From the NCBI GenBank assembly GCA_026075535.2, contig AP026539.1, positions 2,232,001-2,296,000 of the forward strand: a stretch of DNA of 64,000 bases, given 5' to 3'. Origin of the DNA: Tricholoma matsutake (taxonomy: Eukaryota > Basidiomycota > Agaricomycetes > Agaricales > Tricholomataceae). This document shows positions 32,110 through 44,018 of the stretch, in pieces (position 1 is the first letter of the stretch; every line of letters starts with the position of its first letter). The notes under the pieces were generated by a model. That model was not told the origin of the DNA, searched no databases, and was given only the letters and a program-made list of their open reading frames with translations. Both the position numbers and the translations under genes were made by a program.

Positions 32110-32318
32110 TAGGGATCTGCATGGGTAACCCCCGGGTATTTCATGCTGTACCGGTACCGGTACCCATAACAGGTTTTACCCATAAACCCACAGGTCTTAG
32201 CTACAAAATGCACCAAAAATCAAGCAAAATGGTCAAGAACTATTGCAACCTGTACACATACCCACATGTACCCATATCTGTAATCCGTATGGGTACACAA
32301 AACCTGTGCAGATCCCTA
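32110..32318. mobile_element. 209-bp hAT-type MITE with 8-bp TSD
   Basis: Perfect 12-bp terminal inverted repeats TAGGGATCTGCA (32110-32121) and TGCAGATCCCTA (32307-32318) are flanked by the identical 8-bp ATAGGAAG at 32102-32109 and 32319-32326. The 8-bp duplication and TAGGG ends are typical of the hAT superfamily. The interior is rich in GGGTAC/GTACCC words and can fold on itself. It has no coding capacity. Confidence 0.92.
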
Positions 32319-32879
32319 ATAGGAAGAATGAAGCACTTCAAGAAGCACATACCACATGAGTCATAACAACCCTGGGACATCTTGGAACACCCCAGTAATT
32401 TTGAGCACCAGTAAGAGCAAGGCAATCTACATTTAGTGACTAGGGTTTATGACAGGACCCCAAACAAGCAGAAGAACGACCATAAGTAGCCACATAGCAT
32501 GATGTGAACCAAGAAGAATGGAGAGTGCATCAGCATAGGGCAGAAATAGCAGCTACCACCGGGAAATCAACAGAGTGTGACAGTAGACGTACAGCTTTTC
32601 TTTCATTCATTGCATAACAAGAACATAATCTTCATACACTCACCCTTAAGAATGAATGCTATGACAAAACAGGAGCACATATGTCAGATGACACAAGTCA
32701 AAAGTTATGAAACTAACAAGTAGAAAAGAAAATGTGCTGGAGCAGAGTGCTGTCAAGAGCAATCATTTGCCAGATGATGATAGACTTGCCAATCTATTCA
32801 AGGTGAGAGTTGGCATGCATCACCACAACATAACACAGAAAGGCACTAATGGATGGTCCTTGGTAGGATCCAGGCACCT

Positions 32880-33640
32880 TCAGTGACAAGTTCACCATCG
32901 AGGGAGTAGAAAATACAACCTCCCAGTGGTTGTTGAAGCACCACAGTCAGCACAATGCAGAGAGGGAAGAAGCAGTACTCACCATACAGGGTATCATTGT
33001 GGCAAAAGATCTACCACCGATTTATGAGAAGCCAAAGTACATAGAACTCATGGATCATCCACCACCACTGACCATAACATCACACAGGATACCTGCACAC
33101 TGCTTGGTACCTGCAACAAAGTGTTGCATTGCTCAGATTGGCAACATTTTCAAGCATGCTGGATGCCATGCAGGAAATATATGGCTATTTTGACTGACAA
33201 TTTGCCAAACATATGCTGGATAGTTGGAGCTGTTCTCCATTGACTACTTTGGAGGATGACTGCCTGGACATATCTAACCATTATCTGACACCACTGCCAG
33301 CAAAAGATGCACATAGACTAGGCAACATACCCTTTCACAAGGGGGTCAATCCTCAGAACATTCTATGCAACATGGTGAAGAGTGACCAGTCATGCTTGTA
33401 CATCCATACTGAAGACAATCAGGTTCAATATTTCATGACACACAGAGATAGTAATGGACACAGAAAGTAAGTAACATAAACTTGCCAAAGGTAATTGATG
33501 AACATACACCAGCTTGGAAACAAATAGGTTTCAGGCATTTGAACTGCAGATGTTCTGCATGGGTGATATTGTTCAGGTCCAACTGTCATTTGTTGTCATT
33601 CCATTGAAAGGAGGGCAGCAAAAGATGCTGATGGTCTTAT
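32880..33640 (+). pseudogene. Decayed gene fragment with a likely intron
   Basis: The plus strand reads VENTTSQWLLKHHSQHNAER, then DLPPIYEKPKYIELM and HRIPAHCLVPATKCCIAQIG in one frame. After a stop and shift it reads HRLGNIPFHKGVNPQNIL and CLYIHTEDNQVQYFMTHRDS. A GTAAGT..TTTCAG stretch (about 33469-33532) could be an intron, after which FQAFELQMFCMGDIVQVQLS and FVVIPLKGGQQKMLMVL follow. The exon-intron-exon logic suggests a real ancestral gene. I do not know its function; similar unnamed proteins are, from memory, common in Agaricomycetes. Confidence 0.5.
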
Positions 33641-34233
33641 GATCAGTCGCTCTCTTAGATGGAATCTTCGCCAACAGTTTAGTGCATAATCTACCAATCA
33701 TCAGAAACAATCATTGACTTTGGTTTCAACAAGGTGGGAAGTTGTAAAATTCCCAGTAGCATGCACTCTGGAAGACAGAAATTGAAGTGGAAGATTGGGT
33801 ACAAAACGAACATTGATGCAGAAAAAAGAAGTGAGAAATGTGATAAGATGCATGTCAACATACCACAACAGCTGCAGGGCTAGTTAGACTAAGAAAAGTA
33901 GTCAGTAAAATTTTGAGCACATTGCAGATGCCAAACCAAGGCTTAAAACAAAACACCACATAGCCTCTGTACCACAATTAAAAGATGTTGCCAACACCAT
34001 GTAACCACCATGCCACAATTTGCAAATAATGTATGATGGCAGCTGGAACCATGACAGGGCAGAGACCCAGCTTCGAAGAATCTCCTGGCTCACCAACCGA
34101 GCATGACATTCAGGAAAATGGGTCATAGATACTATTTTCAAAATGTCTCATGGGAATAGGGTGTAGCACAGGTATGGGTAAACCCATGGTAAATGGCCCA
34201 CAGGTTTGACAGGTATGGGTATGGTTACCAAAA
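33641..34233. other. No gene seen
   Basis: No supportable coding sequence. A short minus-strand ORF (33902-34141) has no recognisable motif. Confidence 0.4.
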
Positions 34234-34392
34234 CACATAGGTAAGCTACATTGTATGGAATGATATGACCTATCAAATGCATAGATTGAATTGAATGATA
34301 TGGGTTCGATGGACACTGTCGAACTCACTATATAAAGTCACTATACTATATTAACCAACGACTACATTGTACACTGATTACTATACCTTACA

Positions 34393-35742
34393 ATAGACAT
34401 GCATTAGGAATGTAATACAGACATTAGTAATGTTTGAAATGCAATGGGCATGGACATGGGCATGGGAGCGGCCACAGACATGGGGACAGCCTTGTGTATC
34501 TGTTTTGATGTATGGCATTGAACTATAGACATGCATTAGGAATGTAATATAGACATTAGTAACATCTGCAATGCAATGGGCACAGACCTGGCCACAGATA
34601 TGGGCACAGCCACTGACACAGCCACTGACATGGGCATGGGGGCGGCCACGGACATGGGGGCAGCCTTGTATATCTGTTTTGATGTATGCTGTTGAACTAT
34701 AGACATGCATTAGGAATGTAATACAGACATTAGTAACATTTGAATGCAATGGGCACAGACCTGGCCATGGATACGGACACAGCCACAGACATGGGCACAG
34801 ACATGGGGATGGCCTTGTATATCTGTTTTGATGTATGCCGTCAAACTATAGACATGCATTAGGAATGTAATACAGACATTAGTAACATTTGAAATGCAAC
34901 AGGCACAGACATGGCCATGGATATGGACACAGCCATGGACACAGCCACGGGAACAGGCACAGACATGGGGACAGCCTTGTATATCTGTTTTGATGTATGC
35001 CGTCAAACTATAGACATGCATTAGGAATGTAATACAGACATTAGTAACATTTGAAATGCAACAGGCACAGACATGGACATGGATACAGACACAGCCATGG
35101 ACACAGCCATGGGAATGGGCACAGACATGGGGATGGCCTTGTATATCTGTTTTGATGTATGCCATCAAACTATAGACATGCATTAGGAATGTAATACAGA
35201 CATTAGTAACATTTGAAATGCAACAGGCACAGACATGGCCACAGATACTGACACAGCCATGGTAATGGGCATGGACATGGGCACGGACATGGGGACGGCC
35301 TTGTATATCTGTTTTGATGTATGCCATTGAACTATGACATGCATTAGGAATGTAATACATACATTAGTAACATTTGAGATGCAATGGGCACAGGCATGGC
35401 CACGGATACGGACACAGCCACTGACACAGCCACTGACACCGCCATGGGAATGGCCACAGCCATGGAAACAGCCAAGGACATGGGGATGGACATGGGGTTG
35501 GCCTTGTATAGCTGTTTCAATGTATGCCGTTGAACTAAGGCTGCTCCTGTGTCTCTGGGCACTCCCATGTCTCTGGCTGCTCCCATCTCTGTGGCTGCTC
35601 CCTTTTTGTGGCCCCTCCCATTTCTCTGTCTGCTCCTGTTTCTCTGATTATTATACCTTACAATAGACCTGCATTAGGAGTGTAATACAGACATTAGTAA
35701 CATTTGAAATGCAATGGGCACAGACACAGGGGGCCGGCCAGG
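34393..35742 (-). repeat. Left array of ~150-bp units (eight copies)
   Basis: The marker CATTAGGAATGTAATACAGA recurs eight times. Spacings measured on ATTAGT are 132, 174, 149, 162, 162, 161 and 330 bp; the two odd values each carry a visible 1-nt deletion, so the original spacings are multiples of 6. The variable part is built from GACACAGCCATG-like hexamer words. Long minus-strand ORFs (34710-35360 and 34381-34749) result from this periodicity and encode a repeated Cys/His-rich sequence. Confidence 0.9.
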
Positions 35743-36479
35743 GCATCGCCATCGAGCACAGACATGGGAATGGGCAATATTAACCTATGCATACTATTCA
35801 CTGTACACATAGTATATCTGTTTTGATGTATGCCATTGAACTAAGGCTGCTGCCATGTCTCTGGCTGCTCCCATTTCTCTGTCTGCTCCCATTTCTCTGT
35901 CCGCTCCCATTTCTCTGTCCGCTCCCATGTCTTGTCTATCCCAACTGACATTATGATCAATTTGCAGTCTGGCAACATGACAGCTTGGCCATCCTACCTG
36001 GTGGCCTGTAACCAGCTCATCCTACCTGCCAATCCAGTTAGTGTCATCCTCATTTGTATTTCTACATTAGTTCTTCCTGTTGCAGGACTTGATAGACAGG
36101 GACTTGTTGAGCTGCCATGCTGAAGTGAAGGCCCTTCAAGATTGAGAACATATGCCACTTTGAAGGAAAGGGTTGAAAATAAGTCGAAATCATTCAAAAG
36201 GAGGTTCTCAAAGATTATGCCATCATCCCACTCAGATGCTATGGACAATCCCCCTGCCAATTCCCAGTGATGTGGAAGGATAATTAATACCTTACTCATA
36301 ATATATACATCTATGTAGCTTTTGTCTGTATTCTGTTCTTAATGCACATCATTGTAGTAATATCATTGTTTTTGTGGTCCTGTCAAGCCCCGATGTCAGT
36401 CCTACTTCCCCATTCCCATTCCCATTCCCATACCCATACCCATCCCCTTCCCCTGCAATTGCACTAAAAACATCTGTGG

Positions 36480-37330
36480 CTGTGTCCATGGCTGTGTCTG
36501 TATCCGTGGCCATGTCTGTGCCTGTTGCATTTCAAATGTTACTAATGTCTGTATTACATTCCTAATGCATGTCTATAGTTCAATGGCATACATCAAAACA
36601 GATATACAAGGCCATCCCTGTGTCCATGGCTGCTCCCATGCCCATGTCAGTCGCTGTGTCCATGGCTGTGTCCATATCCATGGCCATGTCTGTGCCCATT
36701 GCATTTCAAATGTTACTAATGTTTGTATTACATTCCTAATGCATGTCTACAGTTTGATGGCATACATCAAAACAGATATACAAGGCCATCCCTGTGTCCA
36801 TGCCCATTCCCATGGCTGTGTCAGTATCTGTGGCCATGTCTGTGCACATTGCATTTCAAATGTTGCTAATGTCTGTATTACATTCCTAATGCATGTCTAT
36901 AGTTCAATGGCATACATCAAAACAGATATACAAGGCCATCCCCATGTCCAGGGCTGTGTCTGTGGCTGTGTCCATATCTGTGGCCAGGTCTGTGCCCATT
37001 GCATTTCAAATGTTACTAATGTCTGTATTACATTCCTAATGCATGTCTATAGTTCAATGGCATACATCAAAACAGATATACAAGGCCATCCCCATGTCCA
37101 GGGCTGTGTCTGTGGCTGTGTCCATATCTGTGGCCAGGTCTGTGCCCATTGCATTTCAAATGTTACTAATGTCTGCATTACATTCCTAATGCATGTCTAT
37201 AGTTCAATGGCATACATCAAAACAGATATACAAGGCCATCCCGGTGTCCATGGCCACTCCCATGCCCATTGCATTTCAAACATTAGTAATGTCTGTATTA
37301 CATTCCTAATACATGTCTATTGTAAGGTAT
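36480..37330 (+). repeat. Right array of ~150-bp units (six copies)
   Basis: This is the same unit as the left array, in opposite orientation. Starts at 36541, 36715, 36865, 37015, 37165 and 37285 give spacings of 174, 150, 150, 150 and 120 bp, all multiples of 6. The plus-strand frame 36565-37332 stays open for 255 codons as a consequence. Coding function is possible but not supported by any known domain. Confidence 0.9.
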
Positions 37331-37469
37331 AGTAATCAGTGTACAATGTAGTCATTGGTTAATGACTTTATATAGTGAGTTCAACAGCGTCCATCGAACC
37401 CATATCATTCAATACAATGTATGTGTTTGATAGGTTGTATCATTCGATACAATGTAGCTTACCTATGTG

Positions 37470-38945
37470 GCCAACATGCCAGACCTGTGACATACCATAC
37501 CTGTTTTGGCAGTGTGATGGGTATTGACAGGTTGCTTGAATTGCCAGATACAGCCATTGCCAAACTACCAATCAACTTCAGATTTCTGGTTCCTCTTCAC
37601 CCATGGGCATTGCCCATCATAATAGTAAGTTTTTTGTTTCTTTCAACTAACTACATGTGCTCTTTTCTAGGGTACAGTGTCAGCTCAATAACAGTAAGTT
37701 GTTTATTTCTTTCAATTAACTAACTGTTTCTTTTCTCTAGAGGTTCTACCTATGTTGTAACAACAAGACAGTGCCAAGACAGCACACCCATGCCTAGGAC
37801 AATGACCCAGGACAGGACCAGGAGAACCCACCACTGAGAGCCCCTGCTCACAGGGTGGATGAGTTATAAGGGAGTGACAATGAACAGGAGATGGGGATGC
37901 AATGGACAAAGGGAGGAGAACAACAAAGAGAGGAGAACAACAAAGAGAGGAGAACAACAAAGAGAGGAGAACAACAAAGAGAGGAGAACAACAAAGAGAG
38001 GAGAACAACAAAGAGAGGAGAATGACAACCATGAGGGCAGATGATGATGATGACAAATGATGAATGACAAATGACCACCACCACAGCATGCCCATCCACC
38101 ATCACAAACAACTGTGGCCATGGGGAGCAACATCAAGGAGACCACAAAGATGGTGGGGGATGGAGATGGAGACAGAGACAGAAACTGACAAAAACAATGT
38201 GACAACAGAGAGGATGGGGAGGACAATGACTAAACCCAGAGACCTGAGGAGCAGGATACCTCCAAGGTATGCCCCCTACCCCATGGCAACTCACACTCCA
38301 TCCCTAGATGAACAATCATCACAATGTCAAAGGACATGGCCACCACCACCAAACAAATGGTGAGAAGATGAACACTGGGATGGGGCTATGAGGACAGACC
38401 CAAACCACAATACACATCATTTGGGCATTGGGTAAGTTTCTCTGTTCCTTACTTGTTTTTTTTTCTTTTATTTGACTCACTTCTATTTACATTTTATCTT
38501 ACAATGACATGACAACCCCAACCAACACCCCCAGACCTCAACACACCAACTAATGCAACCACTCCATACCCAACAGATGACAAAGATGGGCTATGAATGA
38601 CAACAGGAATGACCCATGATGGATGGGGAATGACAATGACCAATGGGGGATGACCAATGATGGGAACAGGGAAGAAAAACACAACACCCCTCCCGGGGAC
38701 TCCAAGGGCAGGAATGACAAAGGGGGGAATGACAAAGGGGGGACAACAGTAAGTGGGGCAATGTGCCTCCATCACCTGCCTCACATGAACCATGAGTTCT
38801 TTTATCTTTCATTTTTGTTGTCTGTAGTTGTATATAAGGTTGCATAGTAAATTTAGTAGAGATTATACAATTATATTTAACAATGTAGAACATGAAATAC
38901 AAAGCAAACAGAGTAAAAACCGTGGGGAATATACACGGTATCACA
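37470..38945. other. Repeat-rich DNA with intron-like modules
   Basis: GTAAGT-like starts followed by T-rich runs and TAG ends occur at about 37626-37670 and 37697-37740, and another GTAAG start occurs near 38431. The GAGCCCCTGCTCACAGGGTGGA word at 37838 and the ACAACAAGACRRYRCCAA-type segment link this locus to 26405-27365. A minisatellite is listed separately. Tandem AATGACAAAGGGGGG copies lie near 38714-38744. No gene is supportable. Confidence 0.55.
37914..38022. repeat. 17-bp minisatellite, about 6.5 copies
   Basis: AGGAGAACAACAAAGAG repeats with a period of 17 bp at 37914, 37931, 37948, 37965, 37982, 37999 and 38016. Copies are almost identical. There are no unique spacers, so it is not a CRISPR array. 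Confidence 0.95.
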
Positions 38946-39291
38946 TGTAGAAAGTAAATCCTAGTATAAACAACTCAGTCTCTGGATAAGTGACTATATT
39001 AATCCATACTATACCTAGTATAAACAACTGTTGTAGTAGAGTAAGTACACATCAATAAATATGTATAGTAAATATAGCTCACCTCAGTCTCTGGATAAGT
39101 GACTGAGGTGATAAAGTAAACTACTGAAGATATATATACATGTAATGCATAACAAAAGAATGTGTGTCAAAGGAAAAGAGACAAGGGGAAACTTAAACAC
39201 AAACCGACCACGCGGATCAAAGGGAATGCTAAAAATAGCACACACATCAAACACATCAAAAGCGTTATGGACTCACGGTGCAATTCCAACA
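38946..39291 (-). repeat. 3' LTR of Copia element
   Basis: This 346-bp LTR contains a 22-bp direct repeat (38974-38995 and 39083-39104). The second copy is embedded in a perfect 10-bp hairpin, CACCTCAGTC (39080-39089) with GACTGAGGTG (39101-39110). The purine tract GTGAGGAGGAG (minus strand, 39292-39302) precedes it. Confidence 0.95.
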
Positions 39292-39313
39292 CTCCTCCTC
39301 ACATGGAATCCCA

Positions 39314-40141
39314 CTAATGAAGGCCAAGAGATGCATGAAGGACGGTGAAATGTTTAGGTTCCAGGGCTTTAGTAAACATGTCAGCTACATTGTCACAGGT
39401 GTGGATGTAAGTGATAGCTAGGTCGCCCGACTGTACACGCTCACATAGGAAATGATATTTGATGTCGATGTGCTTAACACGTGAATGAAGTAATGGGTCC
39501 TCAGATAAAGTCTTCATAGTGTTGTTGTCGCAGAGGATGGTAGTAGGCAAGTTTTGATGAAAATCAATAGCACATAGTAGCGTATGCAACCAGACGCATT
39601 CCTTTGCGGTCTCAAACACCACTATGTATTCTGCTTCACAGGTGGAAGCTGCCACTACCTTCTGTTTACGTGCTGCCCAAGACACTGCACCTGAGCCAAG
39701 AGAGCACATGTATCCCCCAATGCTGCGACGAGTGTCATGGCAATTAGCCCAGTCGGAGTCACTATAGGCATGCAGGAGAATGGGGTTCTGTCCGCCCAGA
39801 TAAAGGTTGAAGTCCCTAGTTCCCTTTAGATAACGTACTAGCCGTATAGCAGCACTCCAGTGTTCTAAGGAGTACAAATCAAGGTATTGAGAGAGCTGTT
39901 GTACTGCATAAGAAATGTCAGGATGCGTAGATATTGCCAAGTACAATAAGCATCCGACAAGAGAGCAGTAGGGAAGCTTGGCCAGGGCATTCCTGGCATC
40001 CTGGGACATACATTGCAGATTGGAGCACCGTAGTTTCGAACCAGGGTCCAATGGGGCAGAAACGGGGTGTGCTTCTTTCTGACCAAACTGTTCCACTATT
40101 TTGTCAATAAGAGCGGTCTGTGAAAGTGCAACAGTATGCAT
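39314..40141 (-). CDS. pol: Copia RT C-terminus and RNase H segment
   Basis: This 275-residue frame follows a TGA in the same frame as the RT segment. It contains the connection region (EAHPVSAPLDPGSKL, LVGCLLYLAISTHPDISYAV, SAAIRLVRYLKGTRDFNLYL). The Copia RNase H follows, with Asp in YSDSDWANC, ARKQKVVAASTCEAEYI (Glu) and TTILCDNNTMKTL (Asp), and the terminal HIDIKYHFLCERVQSGD. It is not an independent gene; it is the last part of the polyprotein. It ends close to the 3' LTR. Confidence 0.9.
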   Translation of the reverse strand: MHTVALSQTALIDKIVEQFGQKEAHPVSAPLDPGSKLRCSNLQCMSQDARNALAKLPYCSLVGCLLYLAISTHPDISYAVQQLSQYLDLYSLEHWSAAIRLVRYLKGTRDFNLYLGGQNPILLHAYSDSDWANCHDTRRSIGGYMCSLGSGAVSWAARKQKVVAASTCEAEYIVVFETAKECVWLHTLLCAIDFHQNLPTTILCDNNTMKTLSEDPLLHSRVKHIDIKYHFLCERVQSGDLAITYIHTCDNVADMFTKALEPKHFTVLHASLGLH

Positions 40142-40144
40142 GTC

Positions 40145-40831
40145 TCAGTCCCATGAGACAGCAATACCCATAATAAAACATGCCATCCCCAATTCAGAGA
40201 TAGTCCATACTTTGCGCATCTGGTTCTTGAAGCACTCGTTTTTGTCCTTGGAGTCGGCGATGGTTAGATAGTCATCGACATGGACAGCAGCGATAATTGT
40301 ACCAGTGTCAGTTTTACGGTAATAGATACAGGACTCGCACAAGAGGCAGGTAAATCCCCAATTTAGCATCTGCACGTTAAGGGTCTGATTCCAAATGTGC
40401 CCACTCTGTTTCATACCATATAAGCCACGCTGTAGTTGCCAAACCCAGTCCTCCTTGCCCTGCTCCTCAAAACCAGCAGGCTGCTGCATATATTGAATTT
40501 CATCATCCGGAAGTAAGCCATAAAGAAAGGCCATCTTTATGTCAACCTGTTGTGTGTCCCAGCCAAGTGAGGTGGCTGTGTGTAAGAGAATCCACCATGA
40601 TTCCATGCACACAGTCAGTGAGGTAGTTTTGGTGTAGTCCCTGCCATAAATTTGTTCATTTCCTCTGAAGACTAGGTGTACCTTCCATCTAATAGGGGTA
40701 CCCACCTCATTGCACTTAATGTGGAAAATTGGTCTCCCATGCCTAATACATTTCCCTAGTGGAACCTCTGACCTAGGTATACCCCCATTTCTTTCAATGA
40801 GTTCAATTCCTCCAGATAGCCACACTCCCAT
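40145..40831 (-). pseudogene. pol: Copia reverse transcriptase segment
   Basis: This 228-residue frame carries the Copia RT core: the HIKCNEVGTPIRWKVHLVFR region, VDIKMAFLYG with the first Asp, GLYGMKQSGHIWN, and VHVDDYLTIAD with the two active-site Asp residues. The start is artificial because the frame is entered by a frameshift near 40790. Its stop at 40145-40147 is a TGA in frame with the RNase H segment. The element is therefore unlikely to make active RT. Confidence 0.9.
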
Positions 40832-41127
40832 AGTGTTGCATCAACAGATCTTCTGGCTTCATCCCATGTTTTTGGCTCATCCTCAAATTGAAGTGACTCC
40901 AGATCAAAATCTACCATTTCCGAGATCAGGGCCTGAAATTGATGCGCTTGATTGCCCAAATCAAGATTATGAAATGATTGTTGGAGTTCTTCCATGTCAT
41001 CACAATCATGATCAGAGGATTGATCCGTAATGTGATCTGATCGTGCAGCCACAATAGCAGCCCAACGCTCCCACTGCGCCTCCTTTACATGCGCAGCGCT
41101 CTCCAATGATTCTTGCACTGCAGCCAC
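40756..41127 (-). pseudogene. pol: Copia integrase-RT linker segment
   Basis: This acidic, low-conservation 123-residue stretch continues the integrase frame after the TGA at 41191-41193. It ends at a TAG that appears only because of a frameshift; the RT frame takes over about 30 bp before it. It contains ESLESAAHVKEAQWERWAAI and the RT-leading LEELNSLKEMGVY. Confidence 0.75.
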
Positions 41128-41190
41128 TGTTCTAGTAATAGCAGGGCCACCATTGGGGTTTTTGTCTGTGGGTATTAGAACACGGGTAGA

Positions 41191-42477
41191 TCAACGAATA
41201 GGCTGGGTGACAGGTGGCGGTGGCAGTGTCGTGAAACTATTAGAGGGTGCATCAGGGAGAGTGAATTCATGAGAAGACTCAACATCATTGTCTTGCTGTA
41301 AAATAGGACCAAGGAATGTGGGTAGACTACCACTGGACCCAATATCATCATCCTCTCCTAATTTATCGATTGAAGGTGGTGAATAGCCTTCATGGCTCTC
41401 AAGAAAGTGGACATGATATGAAATATGAACCTTACACGTTGTGCAGTTATAACAGCAATATGCTTTTGATTTTGGCTCATAGCCTATCAAGATGCATTTG
41501 ATGGATCGTTCAAGTATCTTGGGATTATCCTTTCCTGGGATAAGCACAAACACCCTGCAACCTATCTCCCAAAGATAGGAATAATCAGGTTTTCTCTCGT
41601 ACCATAATTCCCAAGGCGTTAGGCTTGCTAGTGAATGGGTCGTAGTCTTGGCATGCAAGTGGGCAGCTGTGAGGTAGAACTTGTCCCACAAATAAGCTGG
41701 CAGACCAGCATATATTTGCATAGTGCGCGCTTTAGCCATAAGCGTCCTATGCATTCGCTCAACATGGCCTATGTGAGCCGAGGTGTGAGGTGCCGTGAAA
41801 CGCTGATCAATACCACAAGTCTTCAACCACTCCTTCATTTCGTGCAATTTAAGTTCACTGTTATCGGTGATATAGGTCCTGACTTTGAGGCAGGTTTCGT
41901 TCTCCTGGGCAAGTTCCCAAGCTTTAAGTTCCGTGAAAGCATCATCTTTATTTTGCAATGGTATAGACCATGGGAATGAGGTGTAGTCGTCTACTATATC
42001 CATGATATAACAGTTCCCTGCATGCGACGTTACTGAATGTGGTCCAGATAGATCCACCCACACCTTTTCCAGCTTCCTTGTCACCTTATGGCCTGGTCCC
42101 TCCTGATGTTTCTTGGGGACTGGAGACTTGGTCTGCTTCCCAAGGACACAGGAATAACATTTAGGTAATTTTTGCAATGAAGCAAGCGGCGCACCAGTGA
42201 AAGCACCCTTCTTGGCCATATCCCAGAGTGCCTGGTAATTTGCATGACCCAGACGGCAATGCCATGTCTTGAGAGTAGGGGTATTGTGAACCGTTAGCGC
42301 ATGATCAGCCTGGGCTGATGCAATGTTGAGCGTGTAAAGCTTTGTAGATATGCGCAATCCATGAGCTATGAAGGCCCCAGAGGATTTATCAGTGAACCAG
42401 CATGTGTTACTGTCAAAATGTGCGACAGCATTAGAGTCATCGGCCAGCGTGCCCACTGAGATCAGCTGAACTGCCAA
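41191..42477 (-). pseudogene. pol: Copia integrase segment
   Basis: This 428-residue frame in phase with gag-protease after one TGA begins with the end of protease. It carries the GAG-pre-integrase zinc finger (WHCRLGHANYQALWDMAK, CYSCVLGK) and then the integrase core: Asp in VWVDLSGPHSV, Asp in YITDNSELKL, and Glu in HVERMHRTLM. A C-terminal GRLY-type region follows (LWEIGCRVFVLIPGK). Asp-Asn-Ser replaces the usual DNGGE block. Decay is consistent with CpG loss. Confidence 0.88.
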
Positions 42478-42606
42478 TTTTGGGATGTAGAGGGCATTAC
42501 ATAAAATAATTGATGTGCCCCAGGCTATTCTTAGCTGTATATCACCAACACCGACAGCATCAATAGATGAACCACCGACACCTCTGACAGAGCAAGGTGA
42601 AATGGG

Positions 42607-43818
42607 TCATAAGGTGAGGAAGTCAGACTTGTCAGGGGATATATGTACTGTAGCCCCAGAGTCAATAATAAAGGGGAGAGCATCTAAGGTGATGCATGAG
42701 CGACAAGTCTGTGAAAGGGGTTCCACAGTGAGCACATTGTCAGGGATGGGTGATGTATGGTGTTTCCAGTCCACTGTAGTGGTAAGCTCCTCCTCCACAG
42801 CAACCCATCCTTCATATTCCAGCGCATCCAAAGGGTCTAAAGGCAGCAGGTCGTGAGCAAGCCTGGCAAATTCTGGTGCAGGTGGGGTAGGAATATTGGG
42901 GTCGACCATGACAGTGAAGGCATGACCATTAATGTCCTTCATGGTAATAGGAACCTTCGTAGTGCCAGCCAGTAAGGATTTCTTCTCACGGGCAGCCCTG
43001 CGAGCAGCGATCGACTCCTCGAGTGATTTCCCAGCCATACCACTGCCAGGTTTAATGCAATATTGTTTCATGTGGTCAAGTTTCCCACAGTTAGTGTTGG
43101 TGCAGATTGGTGCATTAGGGAGCTTGGAAGATTTGGACTGTGCGGTAAAAGCAGCATGGTTTTTGGAACCACCACGCTGATCATTCTCAAGTAGTGATTG
43201 TTCGTTCTCCAGAAATAATTTGATATCCTTCGAGCCATATGGAGCTGAGAGGGAAGAAGCAGCAATATCCCATGAAATAATGGAGTGAGCATGTGGAAAA
43301 TTATCACTAAGGGAATTAAGGAGAGCGATGCAACAAAGAAGATCGGCCTGTATATCACCCATGGCAAAAGTGCATTCAATTAATGCACAAATCTTTTCTG
43401 CCATCTTGGGGAGTGGTGTGTCCTTTGTACACTGGATGGAAAGCACTTGTTGTAAGAGCTGGACCTGCCAAACAGGGCCTTCCTTCTGGTGACGGTCCTG
43501 GAGAATTTTCCAGTTTGCATCAGGGCCTACTTTAATGTCCAGGAATTTACGCTCAGATGGAGAGACACTGGATGCAATAAATGCATATGCAAGGTGGGAA
43601 TTCACCTTCCAGTTGGCAAGCGCTCGGAGTTCAGTAGAAGTGGGCTCAGGTATTCTGCCCATAACATACTCATAAAGGCCATTTAATGATAAAGCAATAA
43701 TAATCTCCTCGCACCATTCTTTGTAATTTGATTTAAGTTTGTCGAGCTTCTCCCCAGTATATTGCACAGAAAGTTTGATAGGGGAAACAGATGGGGGATC
43801 AACAGTATCGGTACCCAT
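42607..43818 (-). pseudogene. gag: Copia Gag and protease segment
   Basis: The frame starts with ATG at 43818 and reads 403 residues. It has a UBN2-type Copia Gag (LKSNYKEWCEEIIIALSLNG, LAYAFIASSVS, QVQLLQQVLSIQCTKDT). A knuckle-like CX4CX4HX4C follows (C-TNTN-C-GKLD-H-MKQY-C), which has two extra residues between the first Cys pair compared with the usual CX2C. The protease motif FIIDSGATVHI lies at the end. The TGA at 42607-42609 cuts the protease from the integrase. Confidence 0.88.
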
Positions 43819-44018
43819 GATAGAAAACCGAGGTCAGTGGACGACGAGTGTGCAAAGGGAGATGAGAGAGATGCAATGGTAGAGCAGCCAGGTCCGTGAA
43901 AGACAAAGGAATTGATCCGAGATCAAAAAACGATCAGGGAAATGGATCAGAAGGTATGACAAAGCAGAATGTCAAGTGGCTAGGATACTTTCTCCCGTTG
44001 TTCAAAGATGACGAGAAT

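Larger units (their letters stand above)
34234..37469. mobile_element. 3.2-kb foldback element with opposed tandem arrays
   Basis: Terminal inverted repeats of about 170-200 bp begin CACATAGGTAAGCTACATTG (34234) and end with its reverse complement (37469). Inside each TIR lies an array of a ~150-bp unit in opposite orientation, so the element can fold almost end to end. The middle (35750-36440) holds CTGCTCCCATTTCTCTG-like repeats and a short protein-like stretch near 35932-36290. I found no clear target duplication and no transposase. Confidence 0.8.

Noticed and set aside
36565..37332. A Cys/His-rich repeat protein gene
   Set aside because: The open frame follows from unit lengths that are multiples of 3. 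The left array has frame breaks, and no promoter, start context or known domain is visible. Kept as a finding only.
37914..38022. Regular short repeats that might suggest a CRISPR array
   Set aside because: The 17-bp units are contiguous with no unique spacers, and the rest of the window is eukaryotic. It is a minisatellite.
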